A DNA stretch of 64,000 nt from Sordariomycetes sp. S80-01Y (taxonomy: Eukaryota; Ascomycota; Sordariomycetes): the NCBI GenBank assembly GCA_037042185.1, contig JAXQJY010000032.1, forward strand, positions 1,984,001-2,048,000, given 5' to 3'. The first letter of the stretch is position 1. Every line of letters starts with the position of its first letter. Below, in pieces: positions 21,373-32,413 of the stretch. The translations under genes and the position numbers were made by a program. The notes below the pieces were generated by a model. That model did no database searches. It was given only the letters and a program-made list of their open reading frames with translations, and was not told where the DNA came from.

Positions 21373-22301
21373 ACGGCCTGTTCCGCCGAAGTGAGCCGAG
21401 GAGCTGTGTACAATCAATCGGAGTGCATCGTGTATGTGGGATACATTCTCTGGGAACATTTATAATACCATACTATAGTACACTAGTTTAATTGAGTACA
21501 CTCATCAAGGTCAATTGCGAAGACGCCCGGCATACAAGTGATGTATCGCGAAACTCCACCTGAGAGCCCGACTTGAACATAATTCGCACGGCACTTAAAG
21601 TCGAGAATGGCATCATTACCGAGTAGCAGCGTCTGCGGACCCATGCAGTAACCTTTCTGGCGGTTCCATGTTGGTGGACGGTCGAAGCTTCACAGCCTGG
21701 AAGGTAGCTGTGCAATTGAGTTTGGTAGAGCTGCTATTGGCCTACCAGGTACTCAGGTTCGGCAGAGGCGTTCAGGGTCCGACCCCCTAGAGCCTAGAGC
21801 TGCTGCAGATTGCCAACTGCCACTTGCTCTTTTTCACGAGCTTCCTTGGCGTCTTTGATCGTTCGGATGGATCAGGTCGGACCCGCTCGTATCGGTACAG
21901 TGGTGCGACAGCAATTCTAGAGGCTTCCATCGCGAAGATCGTTCTGTCGCGCTGTGGCTGCTGGTGGTCTCGAAGCGTGGCGTTGGGGCTGGAGACAGCT
22001 GCTGCACCAATTGACCCCCGCATTCGCAGGTGAACCCCGAATCTGCTGCCCTGAAGCCTCCGAAATTCCAACGTGGCCTTTCCATCGCCCGGCAGCTCTC
22101 CACTTCCACCTCACCCAACGTTAAATCCCCATCCCCTCACTGGTGAACTTCCCTTCCGATTAATCTTCACTCCTGGGCGCAAGATCCTCGAGCGCTGGAA
22201 TTCGCCAATTGGCACATCGTCTCCGACCTTCCGCCCTCCCTACTCTCTGTTTCCACCACCTTCCCGCCGAGCTCCAACGATATTGGAGAGACTGCGCCAT
22301 C
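21373..22301. other. Intergenic region, promoter of the calnexin gene
   Basis: No gene recognised. The right part is pyrimidine-rich (TTCCACCACCTTCCC-like), fitting the leader of a strongly expressed gene. Confidence 0.5.
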
Positions 22302-24133
22302 ATGAAGTTCAACGCTGTCGCCGCCGCCGTCTCGGCCGCCATGCTTGCTGGCGTGGCTCATGCCGAAGACGTTGTCGAGGAGTCCTCGGTCGCCCCGGAG
22401 CTCCCAACCTTCACCGTAGGTTAAAGCCCGCCTGCTGCCGACCGCCACGTCGTCACATCTGGCTTCAACTCCCATTCGCCGCTAACCTCGCATCTCGCAG
22501 CCCACTTCGCTCAAGGCCGACTTCCTGGAGCAGTTCACCGATGACTGGGAGAAGCGCTGGCAACCTTCGCACGCGAAGAAGGACACCGCCGGCTCCGACA
22601 AGGAGGAGGAGGAGTGGGCGTACGTTGGAGAATGGGCTGTCGAGGAGCCCGTCAAGTACAAGGGCATCGAGGGCGACAAGGGCCTCGTTGTCAAGAACCC
22701 GGCCGCTCACCACGCTATCTCGGCCAAGTTCCCCAAGAAAATCGATAACAAGGATAAGACCCTCGTTGTCCAGTATGAGGTCAAGCTTCAGAGTGAGCAA
22801 ACTCCAACTGCGCACAGGCACTGGGCACGGCTAACGGATGACAGATGGTCTCGAGTGTGGCGGTGCTTACATGAAGCTCCTCCGTGACAACAAGGCGCTT
22901 CACCAGGAGGAGTTCTCCAACACTACCCCCTACGTGATCATGTTCGGCCCCGACAAGTGCGGCCACACTAACAAGGTCCACTTCATCTTCAACCACAAGA
23001 ACCCCAAGACCGGCGAGTACGAGGAGAAGCACCTGAAGTCCCCCCCTACCGCCAAGATTGTCAAGACCACCGAGCTCTACACCCTCATCGTTCACCCCAA
23101 CAACACCTACGCTATTCGTCAGAACGGCAACGAGGTCAAGACTGGGTCCCTCCTCGAGGACTTCTCCCCTGCCGTCAACCCGCCCGAGGAGATTGACGAC
23201 CCCAAGGACACTAAGCCTGATGACTGGGTTGACCAGGCTCGCATTCCCGACCCTGAGGCCGTCAAGCCTGAGGATTGGGACGAGGACGCTCCCTTCGAGA
23301 TTGTTGACGAGTCCGCCGAGAAGCCTGAGGACTGGCTCGAGGCCGAACCTCTTGTCATCCCTGACCCTGAGGCCGAGAAGCCCGAGGACTGGGACGACGA
23401 GGAGGATGGTGACTGGATCCCTCCTACCGTCCCTAACCCCAAGTGTGCCGATGTCTCTGGCTGTGGCCCCTGGTCGAAGCCCATGATCAAGAACCCCGAC
23501 TACAAGGGCAAGTGGACTGCCCCCTACGTTGACAACCCCGCCTACAAGGGTGTCTGGGCCCCTCGCAAGATCAAGAACCCCGATTACTTCAACGACAAGA
23601 CCCCCGCCAACTTTGAGCCCATGGGCGCTATTGGTTTCGAGATCTGGACCATGCAGAGCGACATTCTTTTCGACAACATCTACATCGGTCACTCCATCGA
23701 GGATGCCGAGAAGCTGGCCGACGAGACATTCCACGTCAAGCACCCCATCGAGAAGACACTTCTTGATGCTGACAAGCCCAAGAAGAAGGACTCACCCAAG
23801 TCGCCCTCTGACCTCAACTTCCTGGACGACCCCGTTGTCTACGTCAAGGAGAAGTTGGATCTCTTCCTTACCATTGCTCAGAGCGACCCTATCGAGGCCG
23901 TCAAGTTCGTTCCCGAGGTTGCTGGTGGCATTGCCGCCGCTGTTGTTACTCTTCTCGCTATTGTTGCCGGTGTTGTCAGCGCCCTGACTTCGTCTCCTAC
24001 GGCCCAGAAGGCTGCTGGTGATGCGAAGGACAAGGCGAAGGTCGCCAAAGACAAGGCTGCCGAAGCCACCGCCTCCGGCGCTGAGAAGGTCAAGGGCGAG
24101 CTGAACAAGCGTCAAACCCGCAGCCAATCGTAG
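22302..24133 (+). CDS. cnx1: Calnexin, ER lectin chaperone
   Basis: Binds monoglucosylated N-glycans on folding glycoproteins in the ER membrane. Three exons (22302-22415, 22501-22792, 22845-24133) give 564 aa. It has a signal peptide (about 1-21) and a lumenal lectin domain with GGAYMKLL and [10 protein letters not shown]. The P-domain carries four KP[ED]DW-type repeats followed by the second repeat type ([22 protein letters not shown]). The lectin domain then closes at [20 protein letters not shown]. One membrane span lies at about 494-516, followed by a Lys/Ala-rich cytosolic tail ending KRQTRSQS. Order and length match fungal calnexins. It shares the ER glycoprotein pathway with OST1 in this window. 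Confidence 0.97.
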
Positions 24134-24772
24134 AAGGAGGCTCGGGCCGTCTGCCTGGATAGCGACTGCGTTGAGGAGGACAGCGAAGAGAATAGCGAGT
24201 AGGATCTGAGGCATCATTGCGAAGTCGGGGACGAAAAGTTCACCACCATGCACAGAGAACCGACGCTACCCACGGTATTTCGTAATACTTACGGCGTGCG
24301 TTACACAGGAGAGGTGGCATGGCGCGTCAAATCCTTTAAGTCATTTCCGATGTAGTCTGGCGTTTAGCAATGAATCAATCACTGAAATTTCAAGTTTGTT
24401 CTCGATTGAGCATCAGCGTCGTGGGGATCAGAGTAATGCACGTAGAGGGCTTTCAGCATCGAGTACCAAGGCTCAGACTGTGCCCCTCCAAGCTCGCCTA
24501 AGGTTATCCCGGGTCAAGGGTGGTAGCCGGTTCCATGGCGGCAAGAAGCGGCATTTGCGGCCCAGATAAGATAAGAACCCCAACTGGCCAGCTGAACCGG
24601 TGCCGGGGAAAGCTTCCCCTCCAGCGACACCGGGCCGGGCGTGACCCCAGATCCACCACCTGTGTTCTTTTAAGCCGGCGTGCCCTGATAGCCGAGCTTC
24701 GGCTTTGGTCTGTCGTTTCGTTCTCTTCCCAATTGAAGTCAATCATCCCGACTGGCATCACCAACCACCAGC
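24134..24772. other. Intergenic region
   Basis: 3' end of calnexin and promoter of the dehydrogenase gene. Nothing else recognised. Confidence 0.5.
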
Positions 24773-26520
24773 ATGCGTCGTTCTATCACTCGCAGCGTCG
24801 CCGCCGCGGCTGGCCGCTCGCCCGCCACCTCGGCAGCCCCACGAACCTCGATTGCCTCATCGTCCAGGACAGCGTCAAACGGTCAGGCTGTGAGGAAGCT
24901 ACATGTCACGCCCAAGAAGCTGCAGCAGGCTGCTGTCGCAGCCTATCCCACGACTCACGAAAAGATTGCCAAAGTCGAGAACACACCTTACTTCCTGAAC
25001 AACAAGTTCGTCCAATCCAAGGCGGACAAGTACATCGACCTCCCCGACCCTGCGACCAACAACCTGGTTACCCGAGTCCCGCAGATGACGGATGCCGAGA
25101 TGAAGGAGTGTGTCGATAGCGCGCAAAAGGCATTCAAGAGCTGGAAGAACACGACTGTATTGGCGAGGCAACAGATCATGTTCCGCTTTGTGCAGCTCAT
25201 CAAGGATAACCACGACAGGCTGGCGGCGAGCATCACTCTCGAGCAAGGCAAGACCTTTGCTGATGCAAAGGGTGATGTGCTCCGTGGGTTGCAGGTTGCT
25301 GAGGCGGCGGTTGGGGCGCCAGAGTTGTTGAAGGGCGAGGTTCTGGAGGTGGCCAAGGACATGGAGACGAGAACCTACCGTGAGCCTCTAGGTGTCACTG
25401 CTGCTATCTGCCCATTCAGTGAGTTCTCCGGGAACTGGTGGTACGGCAAAGACTGACCATGACAGACTTCCCCGCCATGATTCCCCTTTGGTGCATCCCC
25501 ATTGCTACCATCACCGGCAACACACTCATCCTCAAGCCCTCCGAGCGTGACCCTGGCGCTGCCATGATCCTTGCCGAGCTCTGCCAAAAGGCTGGCTTCC
25601 CCGATGGCGTGGTCAACATCATCCACGGCGCCCACCGCACTGTAGACTTCATTCTGGACGAACCCGCTATCAAGGCCATCAGCTTCGTCGGCGGGAACAA
25701 GGCTGGCGAGTACATCTTCTCCCGCGGCTCGGCGAACGGAAAGCGTGTCCAGGCCAACCTCGGCGCGAAGAACCACGCTGCTGTCTTGCCCGATGCCAAC
25801 AAGAACCACTTCCTCAACAGCGTTGTTGGTGCTGCTTTCGGTGCTGCCGGGCAGCGTTGCATGGCCCTTAGCACTCTGGTCATGGTTGGTGAGACCAAGG
25901 AATGGTTGAATGAAGTTGCGGAGAGCGCCAAACAACTTTCCATCAACGGTGGCTTTGAGAAGGATGCCGACCTCGGACCTGTCATCTCGAAGCAGAGCCA
26001 GGAGCGCATCGAGCACCTCATCTCAACCGCTGAGAAGGAGGGCGCCACCATCCTTCTCGACGGTCGCGGCCAGAAGCCCTCCAAGTACCCCAACGGCAAC
26101 TGGGTCGGCCCAACCATCATCTCCAACGTCACACCTGACATGACCTGCTACAAGGAAGAGGTCTTCGGCCCCGTCCTCGTCTGCCTCAATGCCGAGACCA
26201 TCGACGACGCCATTGACCTGATCAACAACAACGAGTACGGCAACGGAACGGCCATCTTCACCCGTAGCGGTGCCACGGCTGAGGCGTTCCGTCGCAACAT
26301 CGAAGCTGGACAGATTGGTATCAATGTCCCCATCCCCGTGCCGTTGCCCATGTTCTCGTTCACGGGTAACAAGAAGTCGATTGCGGGTGGCGGTGCGAGC
26401 ACCTTCTACGGAAAGCCGGGAATCAACTTCTACACGCAATTGAAGACAGTAACGAGTATGTGGTCGAGCGCGGATGCGGTGGCGAAGAAGGCGAGCGTGA
26501 ACATGCCGACGCAGCAATAA
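24773..26520 (+). CDS. Methylmalonate-semialdehyde dehydrogenase (acylating), mitochondrial
   Basis: Oxidises methylmalonate/malonate semialdehyde to propionyl-/acetyl-CoA in valine and pyrimidine catabolism. Two exons (24773-25418, 25466-26520) give 566 aa. The N-terminus [15 protein letters not shown] is Arg/Ser/Ala-rich and lacks acidic residues, a clear mitochondrial presequence. The ALDH landmarks are [11 protein letters not shown] (rebuilt by the 47-nt intron), SFVGGN, the catalytic Cys in [10 protein letters not shown], and EEVFGPVL. The family-specific [18 protein letters not shown] near the end is also present. It corresponds to mammalian ALDH6A1. Confidence 0.96.
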
Positions 26521-26989
26521 CGGGTGGTAATAGGGGAAAGAATGAAAACCAGCATAGATTGAGGGTGTATAGTATCTTCAAAAATCAAGTATGGGACTGC
26601 GAATTCCTCGAATTGACAGCTAAGGTGACAACAAGAGTGATCTTTCTCAAACCAAAGGCTGTTGTGCTGTGACTGGGCTCACTTCGAGTTCCTATAATGC
26701 CTGTATTTGAAGCAGAAACCGAGATGTATACAAGAGCGAGCCGAATGTCACTTAGCAAGCTCGAATACTCGTGAAGTGTGTACATGTACGTGAGCAGCGA
26801 CCCTCGTGCACCGTTGTGAGTTGGCTGGAAATCAGATACACGGCAGCGGAGTGAAGATGAACAATCTGTCTTTGAAATGGAACGGAGAAGAAAAGAAAGA
26901 AAAGAACCCGAAAACAAGAACATGGCAAGCAGCTCCAAGTCGCGAAACAAAAAAGACTGAGAAAATGCAAAAAGGAAAGGTTGATGGAT
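26521..26989. other. Intergenic region
   Basis: A-rich stretch with no gene seen, between the dehydrogenase stop and the tRNA. It includes the pol III terminator of the tRNA: on the minus strand, a run of five T lies about 19 bases after the tRNA 3' end. Confidence 0.5.
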
Positions 26990-27075
26990 TGCATCCACCG
27001 AGACTCGAACTCGGACCCTTTGCTAATCCGCTGGAGAAGTGGAAGGCAAATATTGTACCCTTCAACCATGGATGC
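26990..27075 (-). tRNA. tRNA-Gly (anticodon TCC) with a 15-nt intron
   Basis: Acceptor arms GCATCCA/TGGATGC pair over all 7 bases, with A as discriminator. The D arm has TGGTTGAAGGGTA. The anticodon stem TTTGC/GCAAA flanks loop CTTCCA-A with anticodon TCC. The T arm is CCGAG-TTCGAGT-CTCGG. The intron (27025-27039 on the plus strand) sits after position 37, the standard place. A T5 run follows downstream. Confidence 0.92.
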
Positions 27076-27575
27076 TTGGATGAAAGTAGTGAATTTAACA
27101 TTCAATAAGTACCCCACGACTACCAGCATTCTCATTTTCTTCCATCGAGTTGGTTTTCCTCTCAAGGTGGACATCATACATTAACTCATCCCGTCTGACT
27201 TATGAATGAGCTCGTTGGAGCTTCTGATTGCCGTCTTTCGGCCACTCTACATCTCTCACCTCTACTGGGCTTTTTTATGGCAACGCTTCAACACCCCCAA
27301 CTGCCAACATTTGTTATCACTCAACACAAACAGCTGAACAATGATTTTGACATATCTCGCAAGTCTGTTGAAGACGCAGGAATTGAATGCCAGATATTTA
27401 ACTACCAAATACTTGTTTGCCAACGACCAGCGAGTACAAGTCGGCATCGCCTGCGCGCAGTCGCCACTTACAGGGTAGTCAACCTTTAGTTAATCACGAC
27501 TTGAGCTACCAGCTTCCACTCCTCTTCCCGTGTTCCTGTCCACCATCGCTTGCTGGCCATGTATGAAGTGAAACG
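27076..27575. other. Intergenic region
   Basis: Upstream of the tRNA on one side and of the F-box gene on the other. No gene recognised. Confidence 0.5.
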
Positions 27576-29213
27576 ATGAAATTATTCGACCTGCCATATG
27601 AAGTCTTCGCGGATATAATCTCGCGCCTCTCGGCAATAGACATTATCCGTTTACGGTTGGTCTCGTCACGCGCCAACGCAGCCCTCACCCGGCCGGACCT
27701 CTCCATCACCCTCATACTCGCGCTATTCCCGCGTTCCCTCGAGGGGCGACTCCTGCGGGAGCACATCTCTTCCTCCAGCAACGACGTCCTCGGGAGCAGA
27801 GACTGGTCACTCGTCTTTACGCGTTTAGCGCGTCGCTACTTTCACCTCTCCACCGCCACACCCCGCCAGACTCTCAAGCTCGACACGCTGAAAGATACCG
27901 ACCGCATCCGCGGCGTGAATCCCTGGAATCGATTCTTGAGGTTGGATGATAGGACGGCACCGTTTCACTACCGGGAGCCGAGCTGGACGTTCGATGCCAA
28001 GGAGGGCTTGCTTGTTTACCCTGCCCCGGACGGATTGGGGTACCAAGCTCGCGATGTTGAGACGGGAGAGCAGGTTGCCGTGCCGTTCGAATTGGAGGGC
28101 AAGGTCGTCAGGAGGGTGAGGCTGTGTCAGGGGGTTCTGGTGCTCGAGTGGTGCGAGGCGACGGGGTACCACGCGTTGAATGAGCGGGAGTATGCGCACC
28201 GGCATTTTGCGACGGCGTTTGATGTCAGACGACGAGGAGCGTGGGACGGAGCTCTGCCGATAAAAGGTGAAACGGCGTTATCGCTGTGGGATATTAGATT
28301 TCGGTCAGAGTGGAAGATTCACTACCTAGGCTTACCGTTGAGTGCTAACGATCGGTTCTACTCGACGCACAACGCCACGCACTACGTCGTCTACATCTGG
28401 CAGCCCATGCGGTCACCGTGGGGCGAAGACGACCCTCTGGAGAGACTCATTGTCTGGGAAATTGGAAAGGCCTCTGCTTACCGCCCTTCGCGTGATCCGG
28501 GCGACAAGTGTCGTCCCGCCGAGGACTCAGGAGGGCCCCGGGTGATCCACAAGTTGATCAATCACGAGCTTGCCCAGTGGGGTGTTCGGCAGAGCGACAC
28601 TCCCTCCTTACGGGCACTCTACCTTGATGACTGCACTTGGGATGAGAACACCAACTCCGCGTGCGGGCATGTATTCTTCCACGAAGAGGAGCACCGCTGG
28701 TCGGCCGGGCCACACAGCAACCCCGACCCTCCGCGCCTGCACACGGTCAAGTCCACCGGCGTGCCCATATCAGGGGAGGGACCGCGATGGGTCGACGACT
28801 GCGGCGAGAGTGACCCTACCATGAGCTTCTGCTGGCGCGGCCCGCGAAGGGGGAGTGGCGGCGAGGGCCGAGCGGAGGAAGCCTGGCCCGGACGAGCGCC
28901 GTGCTGGCGCCACGACGACTTCCCGTACCTGACGGTCAGCGAGGCCTACGATCCCATAGCCGGTGTGAGGTTCACGGCAAGGCATTGCTTCATGCTCGAG
29001 ACGCTGTCGGTCCTGGTGAGACCGAAGTTGAGGGTCGCGGGGGTGGGCTGGGGCGGAGGAGTCGACGAGGCAGGCGACGGACCGCACGGAGACGAGGTCC
29101 AGTTTGGGGACGCGTGGTGGGAAGAATTACTTGGGAAGGGGTATCTCGTGGGCGACGAGCGCTGGGTGGTTGGAGAGGATCAAGAGGGCGACATCACCGT
29201 TATCAAGTTTTGA
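27576..29213 (+). CDS. F-box domain protein
   Basis: Single exon, 545 aa. The N-terminal 45 residues (LFDLPYEVFADIISRLSAID...RLRLVSSRANAAL) fit an F-box, which would bind Skp1 in an SCF ubiquitin ligase. The remaining 500 residues show no WD40 or leucine-rich repeats, so the substrate-binding part is of unknown type, as in many fungal F-box proteins. An Arg/Gly-rich stretch lies near residue 415. The ATG has A at -3. The gene is convergent with the next one, with 80 bases between stops. Substrate unknown. Confidence 0.8.
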   Translation: MKLFDLPYEVFADIISRLSAIDIIRLRLVSSRANAALTRPDLSITLILALFPRSLEGRLLREHISSSSNDVLGSRDWSLVFTRLARRYFHLSTATPRQTLKLDTLKDTDRIRGVNPWNRFLRLDDRTAPFHYREPSWTFDAKEGLLVYPAPDGLGYQARDVETGEQVAVPFELEGKVVRRVRLCQGVLVLEWCEATGYHALNEREYAHRHFATAFDVRRRGAWDGALPIKGETALSLWDIRFRSEWKIHYLGLPLSANDRFYSTHNATHYVVYIWQPMRSPWGEDDPLERLIVWEIGKASAYRPSRDPGDKCRPAEDSGGPRVIHKLINHELAQWGVRQSDTPSLRALYLDDCTWDENTNSACGHVFFHEEEHRWSAGPHSNPDPPRLHTVKSTGVPISGEGPRWVDDCGESDPTMSFCWRGPRRGSGGEGRAEEAWPGRAPCWRHDDFPYLTVSEAYDPIAGVRFTARHCFMLETLSVLVRPKLRVAGVGWGGGVDEAGDGPHGDEVQFGDAWWEELLGKGYLVGDERWVVGEDQEGDITVIKF

Positions 29214-29293
29214 GAATTGCTTGTACATGGCCCGGAAGCCGGATATCATTGACAAGTGCTCATATCGTGAGCGCACTACAAGAGTCACGTCCG

Positions 29294-30421
29294 TCATTGG
29301 CCGCCCTCCTCCACCAGCACGGTGCTCTCACCCGGGCCTGCCTGGTCCTTCTCATACGACTTGTCCAGGTCCTTAATGACCTGCCTCCCCTTCCACTTGT
29401 CCATGTACAGCGCCTTGGCCCTCAGCCTCACCTGGTACCAGTCCGGGAAGCCCCTGAGCCCCGGCAGGGTACCGCCCGACTCTGGCATGATGACGCTCCC
29501 GCTCTTCCCGCTCAGGACCTTCTTGACCACGGCCTCGGCGATGCTCTCCGGGAACTGCTCGGGCATGACGAAGGCCGTGTTCTGGTTGTAGCCCTGGAAC
29601 AGGGGAGTGCGGGTGTGGCCGGGGTGGACGGCAATGGTCCTCACCTTGGGGGCCTTGTACTTGGACGTCAGCTCGGCGGCCAGACCCTCGTGGAAGGCCA
29701 GGGCGGCGGCCTTGGAGGCACCGTAGTCGACCATGTTGGGCGCAGTGATCCAGGCCGCGTAGCTCGAGACGGTGACGACGGTGCCGTGGTTGCGCTCGAT
29801 CATGTGCGGCAGGAAGGCCTGGGTGGTCCAGAAGAGGGCGAAGGTGTTGACGTCAAAGGTGAAGCGAACGTCGGAGGGCTGGGCCTCAAGGATGGTCTTG
29901 CCGCGGGCCACGCCGGCGTTGTTGATGACGACGGTGGGATGGCCGACCTGGGCGCGGACCTCGTCGGCCACGGCGTTGACGGACGAGGGCGAGCGCAGGT
30001 CGCAGCTGTAGTAGTGCACGTTGGAGGTGGTCTCGAAGCCCATGGGCTGGACGTCGAGCACGACAACGGTGACGCCCAGCTCGGCGAAGAGCTTGACGAT
30101 CTCGCCGCCGATGCCGCCTGCGCCGCCCGTGACGACAACGATCTCCTTGGACCAGTCGTACGAGTCCGTGGTCCAGTTGTTCAGCACGCGGTCCGAGAAC
30201 CAGTGGCTCGCAGACCGGGCGAGGGCGAAGTAGAGCAGGTTGTGCACGCGCCTGGCGGCATCCGGGTGGAGGATGGCCAGGTCCTGGCCCTGCTTCGTGT
30301 AGCGCGCCAGCAGGACGAGCGGGAGGAGGAGGGAAGGGTTGAGGGCCGTGGAGCGGATGAAGCGCAAGACGACGTCGAGGCAGAAGCCCTCGCGGGGGAA
30401 GAGGCCCTTGTGCATTGGCAT
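29294..30421 (-). CDS. Membrane-associated short-chain dehydrogenase (DHRS/RDH10-like)
   Basis: Single exon, 375 aa. The N-terminal 80 residues contain a hydrophobic segment (about 27-40) and an amphipathic region, suggesting ER or lipid-droplet association. The SDR core has TGGAGGIG (98-105), NNAG (167-170), a serine pair at 219-220, and Tyr233-x3-Lys237 (YGASK), then HPGHTRTPLF. This layout resembles the retinol dehydrogenase 10/DHRS8-type family acting on lipophilic alcohols and ketones. The actual substrate is unknown. The coding sequence is noticeably GC-rich with strong third-position bias. Confidence 0.87.
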   Translation of the reverse strand: MPMHKGLFPREGFCLDVVLRFIRSTALNPSLLLPLVLLARYTKQGQDLAILHPDAARRVHNLLYFALARSASHWFSDRVLNNWTTDSYDWSKEIVVVTGGAGGIGGEIVKLFAELGVTVVVLDVQPMGFETTSNVHYYSCDLRSPSSVNAVADEVRAQVGHPTVVINNAGVARGKTILEAQPSDVRFTFDVNTFALFWTTQAFLPHMIERNHGTVVTVSSYAAWITAPNMVDYGASKAAALAFHEGLAAELTSKYKAPKVRTIAVHPGHTRTPLFQGYNQNTAFVMPEQFPESIAEAVVKKVLSGKSGSVIMPESGGTLPGLRGFPDWYQVRLRAKALYMDKWKGRQVIKDLDKSYEKDQAGPGESTVLVEEGGQ

Positions 30422-30956
30422 GGTGAGGGCGACGGCTGCTCTGCCGCTGGCAGCAGTAGTGGTGGTGGTAGTGATACTAAGTAAGTACTAGCTGTTGAGG
30501 TGGTGGTAGCGGTGGTGCTGCAGTAACGATACGAGGGCAGGAGATGGACAGAACGGCAGGAAGAATCACCAGACAGCGAACGGGAGGCTCATGTACATGT
30601 AGCAGCAGCAGAAATAATGATTAGTCGCAATTGATGCTGGATTATCGATGATGGGCCGATTCTGGGTCTGGCACGCAAGGCCCGGGGCGGCGTGCGACAG
30701 CCTCGGCGACTATGGTAAGAATACGGCATGATGGGCGCGCCGACGGCATGAGGGACGATTTTGCGGGGAACAGACCAAAATGCGGTACTCGTTTCCCCCC
30801 CCCAAGAGACATCAGATTGCACTGCGCTGGACGGGTTGACGGGGCATGAGATGGGCATGCTGCTCGCACCAGGCCTCGAACGGGGGGTGGGACGAGACTC
30901 CACTTACACGGAGCTCGAAGGGCTGCCATGGCGGTGACGGGGGACGCTGGAGGGGA

Positions 30957-30969
30957 GGGGGGGGGGGGG
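30957..30969. repeat. Homopolymer run of 13 G
   Basis: Uninterrupted G run within a G-rich stretch (30945-30973). Such runs are error-prone in assemblies and could form a quadruplex. Confidence 0.85.
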
Positions 30970-31205
30970 CGGGAAAGCAGCTCGAGCTCGCACGTGTGGA
31001 TCGAGCCCAGGAAACAGGCAAAGACACAGGCACAGGCGCCGAAGAGGCCAGAGGGAGCAGGTGGGCATCGAGGGACCGGTGGAGGAGGATGAGGCTGTCA
31101 TGTCGCATCTGGCCAATCTGGCCAGTGGTGGAGCCGAGATGAATACCGTGTTGGGACAGGCGGCCGCGTGGGGACTCGGATGATGGGGCTGGTCAGGATT
31201 AATCT

Positions 31206-31245
31206 GTCCTATCCAGTCCTGTCCAGTCCTGTCCTGTCCTGTCCG
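31206..31245. repeat. GTCCT/GTCCA pentamer repeat
   Basis: About eight imperfect 5-base units (GTCCT, ATCCA, GTCCA, GTCCG variants) in intergenic DNA. Confidence 0.75.
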
Positions 31246-31470
31246 GTCTGCAACCCTTCTTCCGCTCAGCACCTCAGTCGGGACTCCAGCTGCTCGACTA
31301 GTCTAGTGCCCCGTTGCTCCCTGCGCTTCAAGACTAGGTTGGGTAGGTAATGCGGCGGTGGTATATTATTACGGCCTCCCATTCTTCGCCCTCTGGCGCG
31401 GCCGCTTCGAGCAACATGTGCCCGGCTGGGGGGTGAGCTGGAGGCGGGAAGCTCGAGCTATTAGTCCCGG

Positions 31471-31491
31471 CTACTTGCTACTTGCTACTTG
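31471..31491. repeat. (CTACTTG)3 tandem repeat
   Basis: Three perfect 7-base units in tandem, intergenic. Confidence 0.85.
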
Positions 31492-31540
31492 CAATTAATT
31501 ACACATGGTCTGCCCGTCCCTCCGCCTGTCCGTCCATTCA

Positions 31541-32413
31541 TCACATGCCAACTTGGACGGCTGTCGCCACGACACCCGCAAGGAGCCAGAGCAAGCCCCA
31601 CGATCGGCCCAGGGACAGAGAGACGCCCGCGTCGTCAGGGCCAAGCCCGTCTTCAGGACCAGCCTCAGGCCGCTGTCCGCCGAAGTCTGGGTCGTCGTTG
31701 TCGTCGTCCTCATCATCACCACCGTCACCGCCGTCGACGTTCTTGGCGTCCTCAAAGTCAATCTCGGTCGCGTCGTCCGGAGCCAGGAACACGCCCACCT
31801 CGTTGGCGCCCTCGACGTCGATCTCCTCGGGCGACAGGAGCTCGTTGGTGAGCATGTCGCACGGCGGACGCTCGTCGTCGTCCTCGATGCTGTTGGTGAC
31901 CGAGATGGGCACGTCGAAGATTGTGTACTGGTCCTCCCCGTTCAGGCGGAAGTTTTGGCGTATCGATATCTGGATTCGGCGTCAGCTCACCTCCATCCCA
32001 CAGCTGGCCTTCCCGTCGCGTGCGCTCACGTTGTAGGCCCCGCGGTCGCTGCCCTCGCCGTCAGGCTCGCCGTCGCCCACGAGACACTCCGGCCAGACCC
32101 AGTCGATGTGCTTGACCGTGCTGCCGGCCTCCTGCTCCATGATGTTGCCCAGGCTGGCCTCGTCCCGCCCGGCGGTGCCGTTGGTCACGGTGAAGTTGCG
32201 CCCCGTGTCGTAGCTGTACAGGAAGACGGTGATGTTGTGGATGCGGCTCGGGCTGTCGTCGTCGGCCGTCAGAGGCAGCTCGCCGTTGGCCGTGACGTCG
32301 AGCGAGATGTGCAGCGTCTCGCCGCCCAGCGGCGTGCCCGGCTGCGGCGCGTTGAGGACGGCGAAGCCGGGCGTGAAGATCTGTCCATTTTGCGTGACAA
32401 ATTCGCCAGCCAT
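31541..32413 (-). CDS. Conserved fungal protein of unknown function with hydrophobic C-terminus
   Basis: Exon 1 is 32413-32030 and exon 2 is 31969-31541; the 60-nt intron (GTGAGC...GCTGAC...CCAG) is a multiple of three but contains a stop. The product is 270 aa. It begins MAGEFVTQNGQIFTPGFAV without an evident signal peptide, although there are N-glycosylation-like sites (HNIT, NFTVTNGT). The central part is beta-rich in appearance. An acidic Asp/Glu-rich stretch precedes a C-terminal hydrophobic segment (about 250-268), so it may be tail-anchored or GPI-linked. I recognise the family as a Pezizomycotina hypothetical (motifs GGETLHISLDV, STVKHIDWVWPECLVGD, ISIRQNFRLN) with no assigned role. 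Confidence 0.75.

Larger units (their letters stand above)
30422..31540. other. 1.1-kb intergenic region rich in simple repeats
   Basis: Contains GGT-rich runs near 30450-30520, a 13-base G run, a GTCCT-type tandem repeat and a (CTACTTG)3 repeat. No gene recognised. It is the promoter region of the SDR gene to its left. Confidence 0.55.

Noticed and set aside
20722-21459. 245-codon minus-strand ORF opposite the GPI protein
   Set aside because: It mirrors the Ser/Thr/Gly-rich plus-strand gene, whose signal peptide, cysteines and GPI tail are convincing.
22781-23743. 320-codon minus-strand ORF opposite calnexin
   Set aside because: Shadow frame of a strongly codon-biased conserved gene.
28901-30484. 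527-codon plus-strand ORF across the F-box 3' end and the SDR gene
   Set aside because: It is antisense to the SDR with its TGGAGGIG, NNAG and YGASK motifs; open only because of the GC-rich third positions.
31970-31991. GTGAGC...CCAG read as a 21-nt intron in the unknown gene
   Set aside because: Too short. The outer donor at 32029 gives a 60-nt intron and the conserved join YNISIRQNF.
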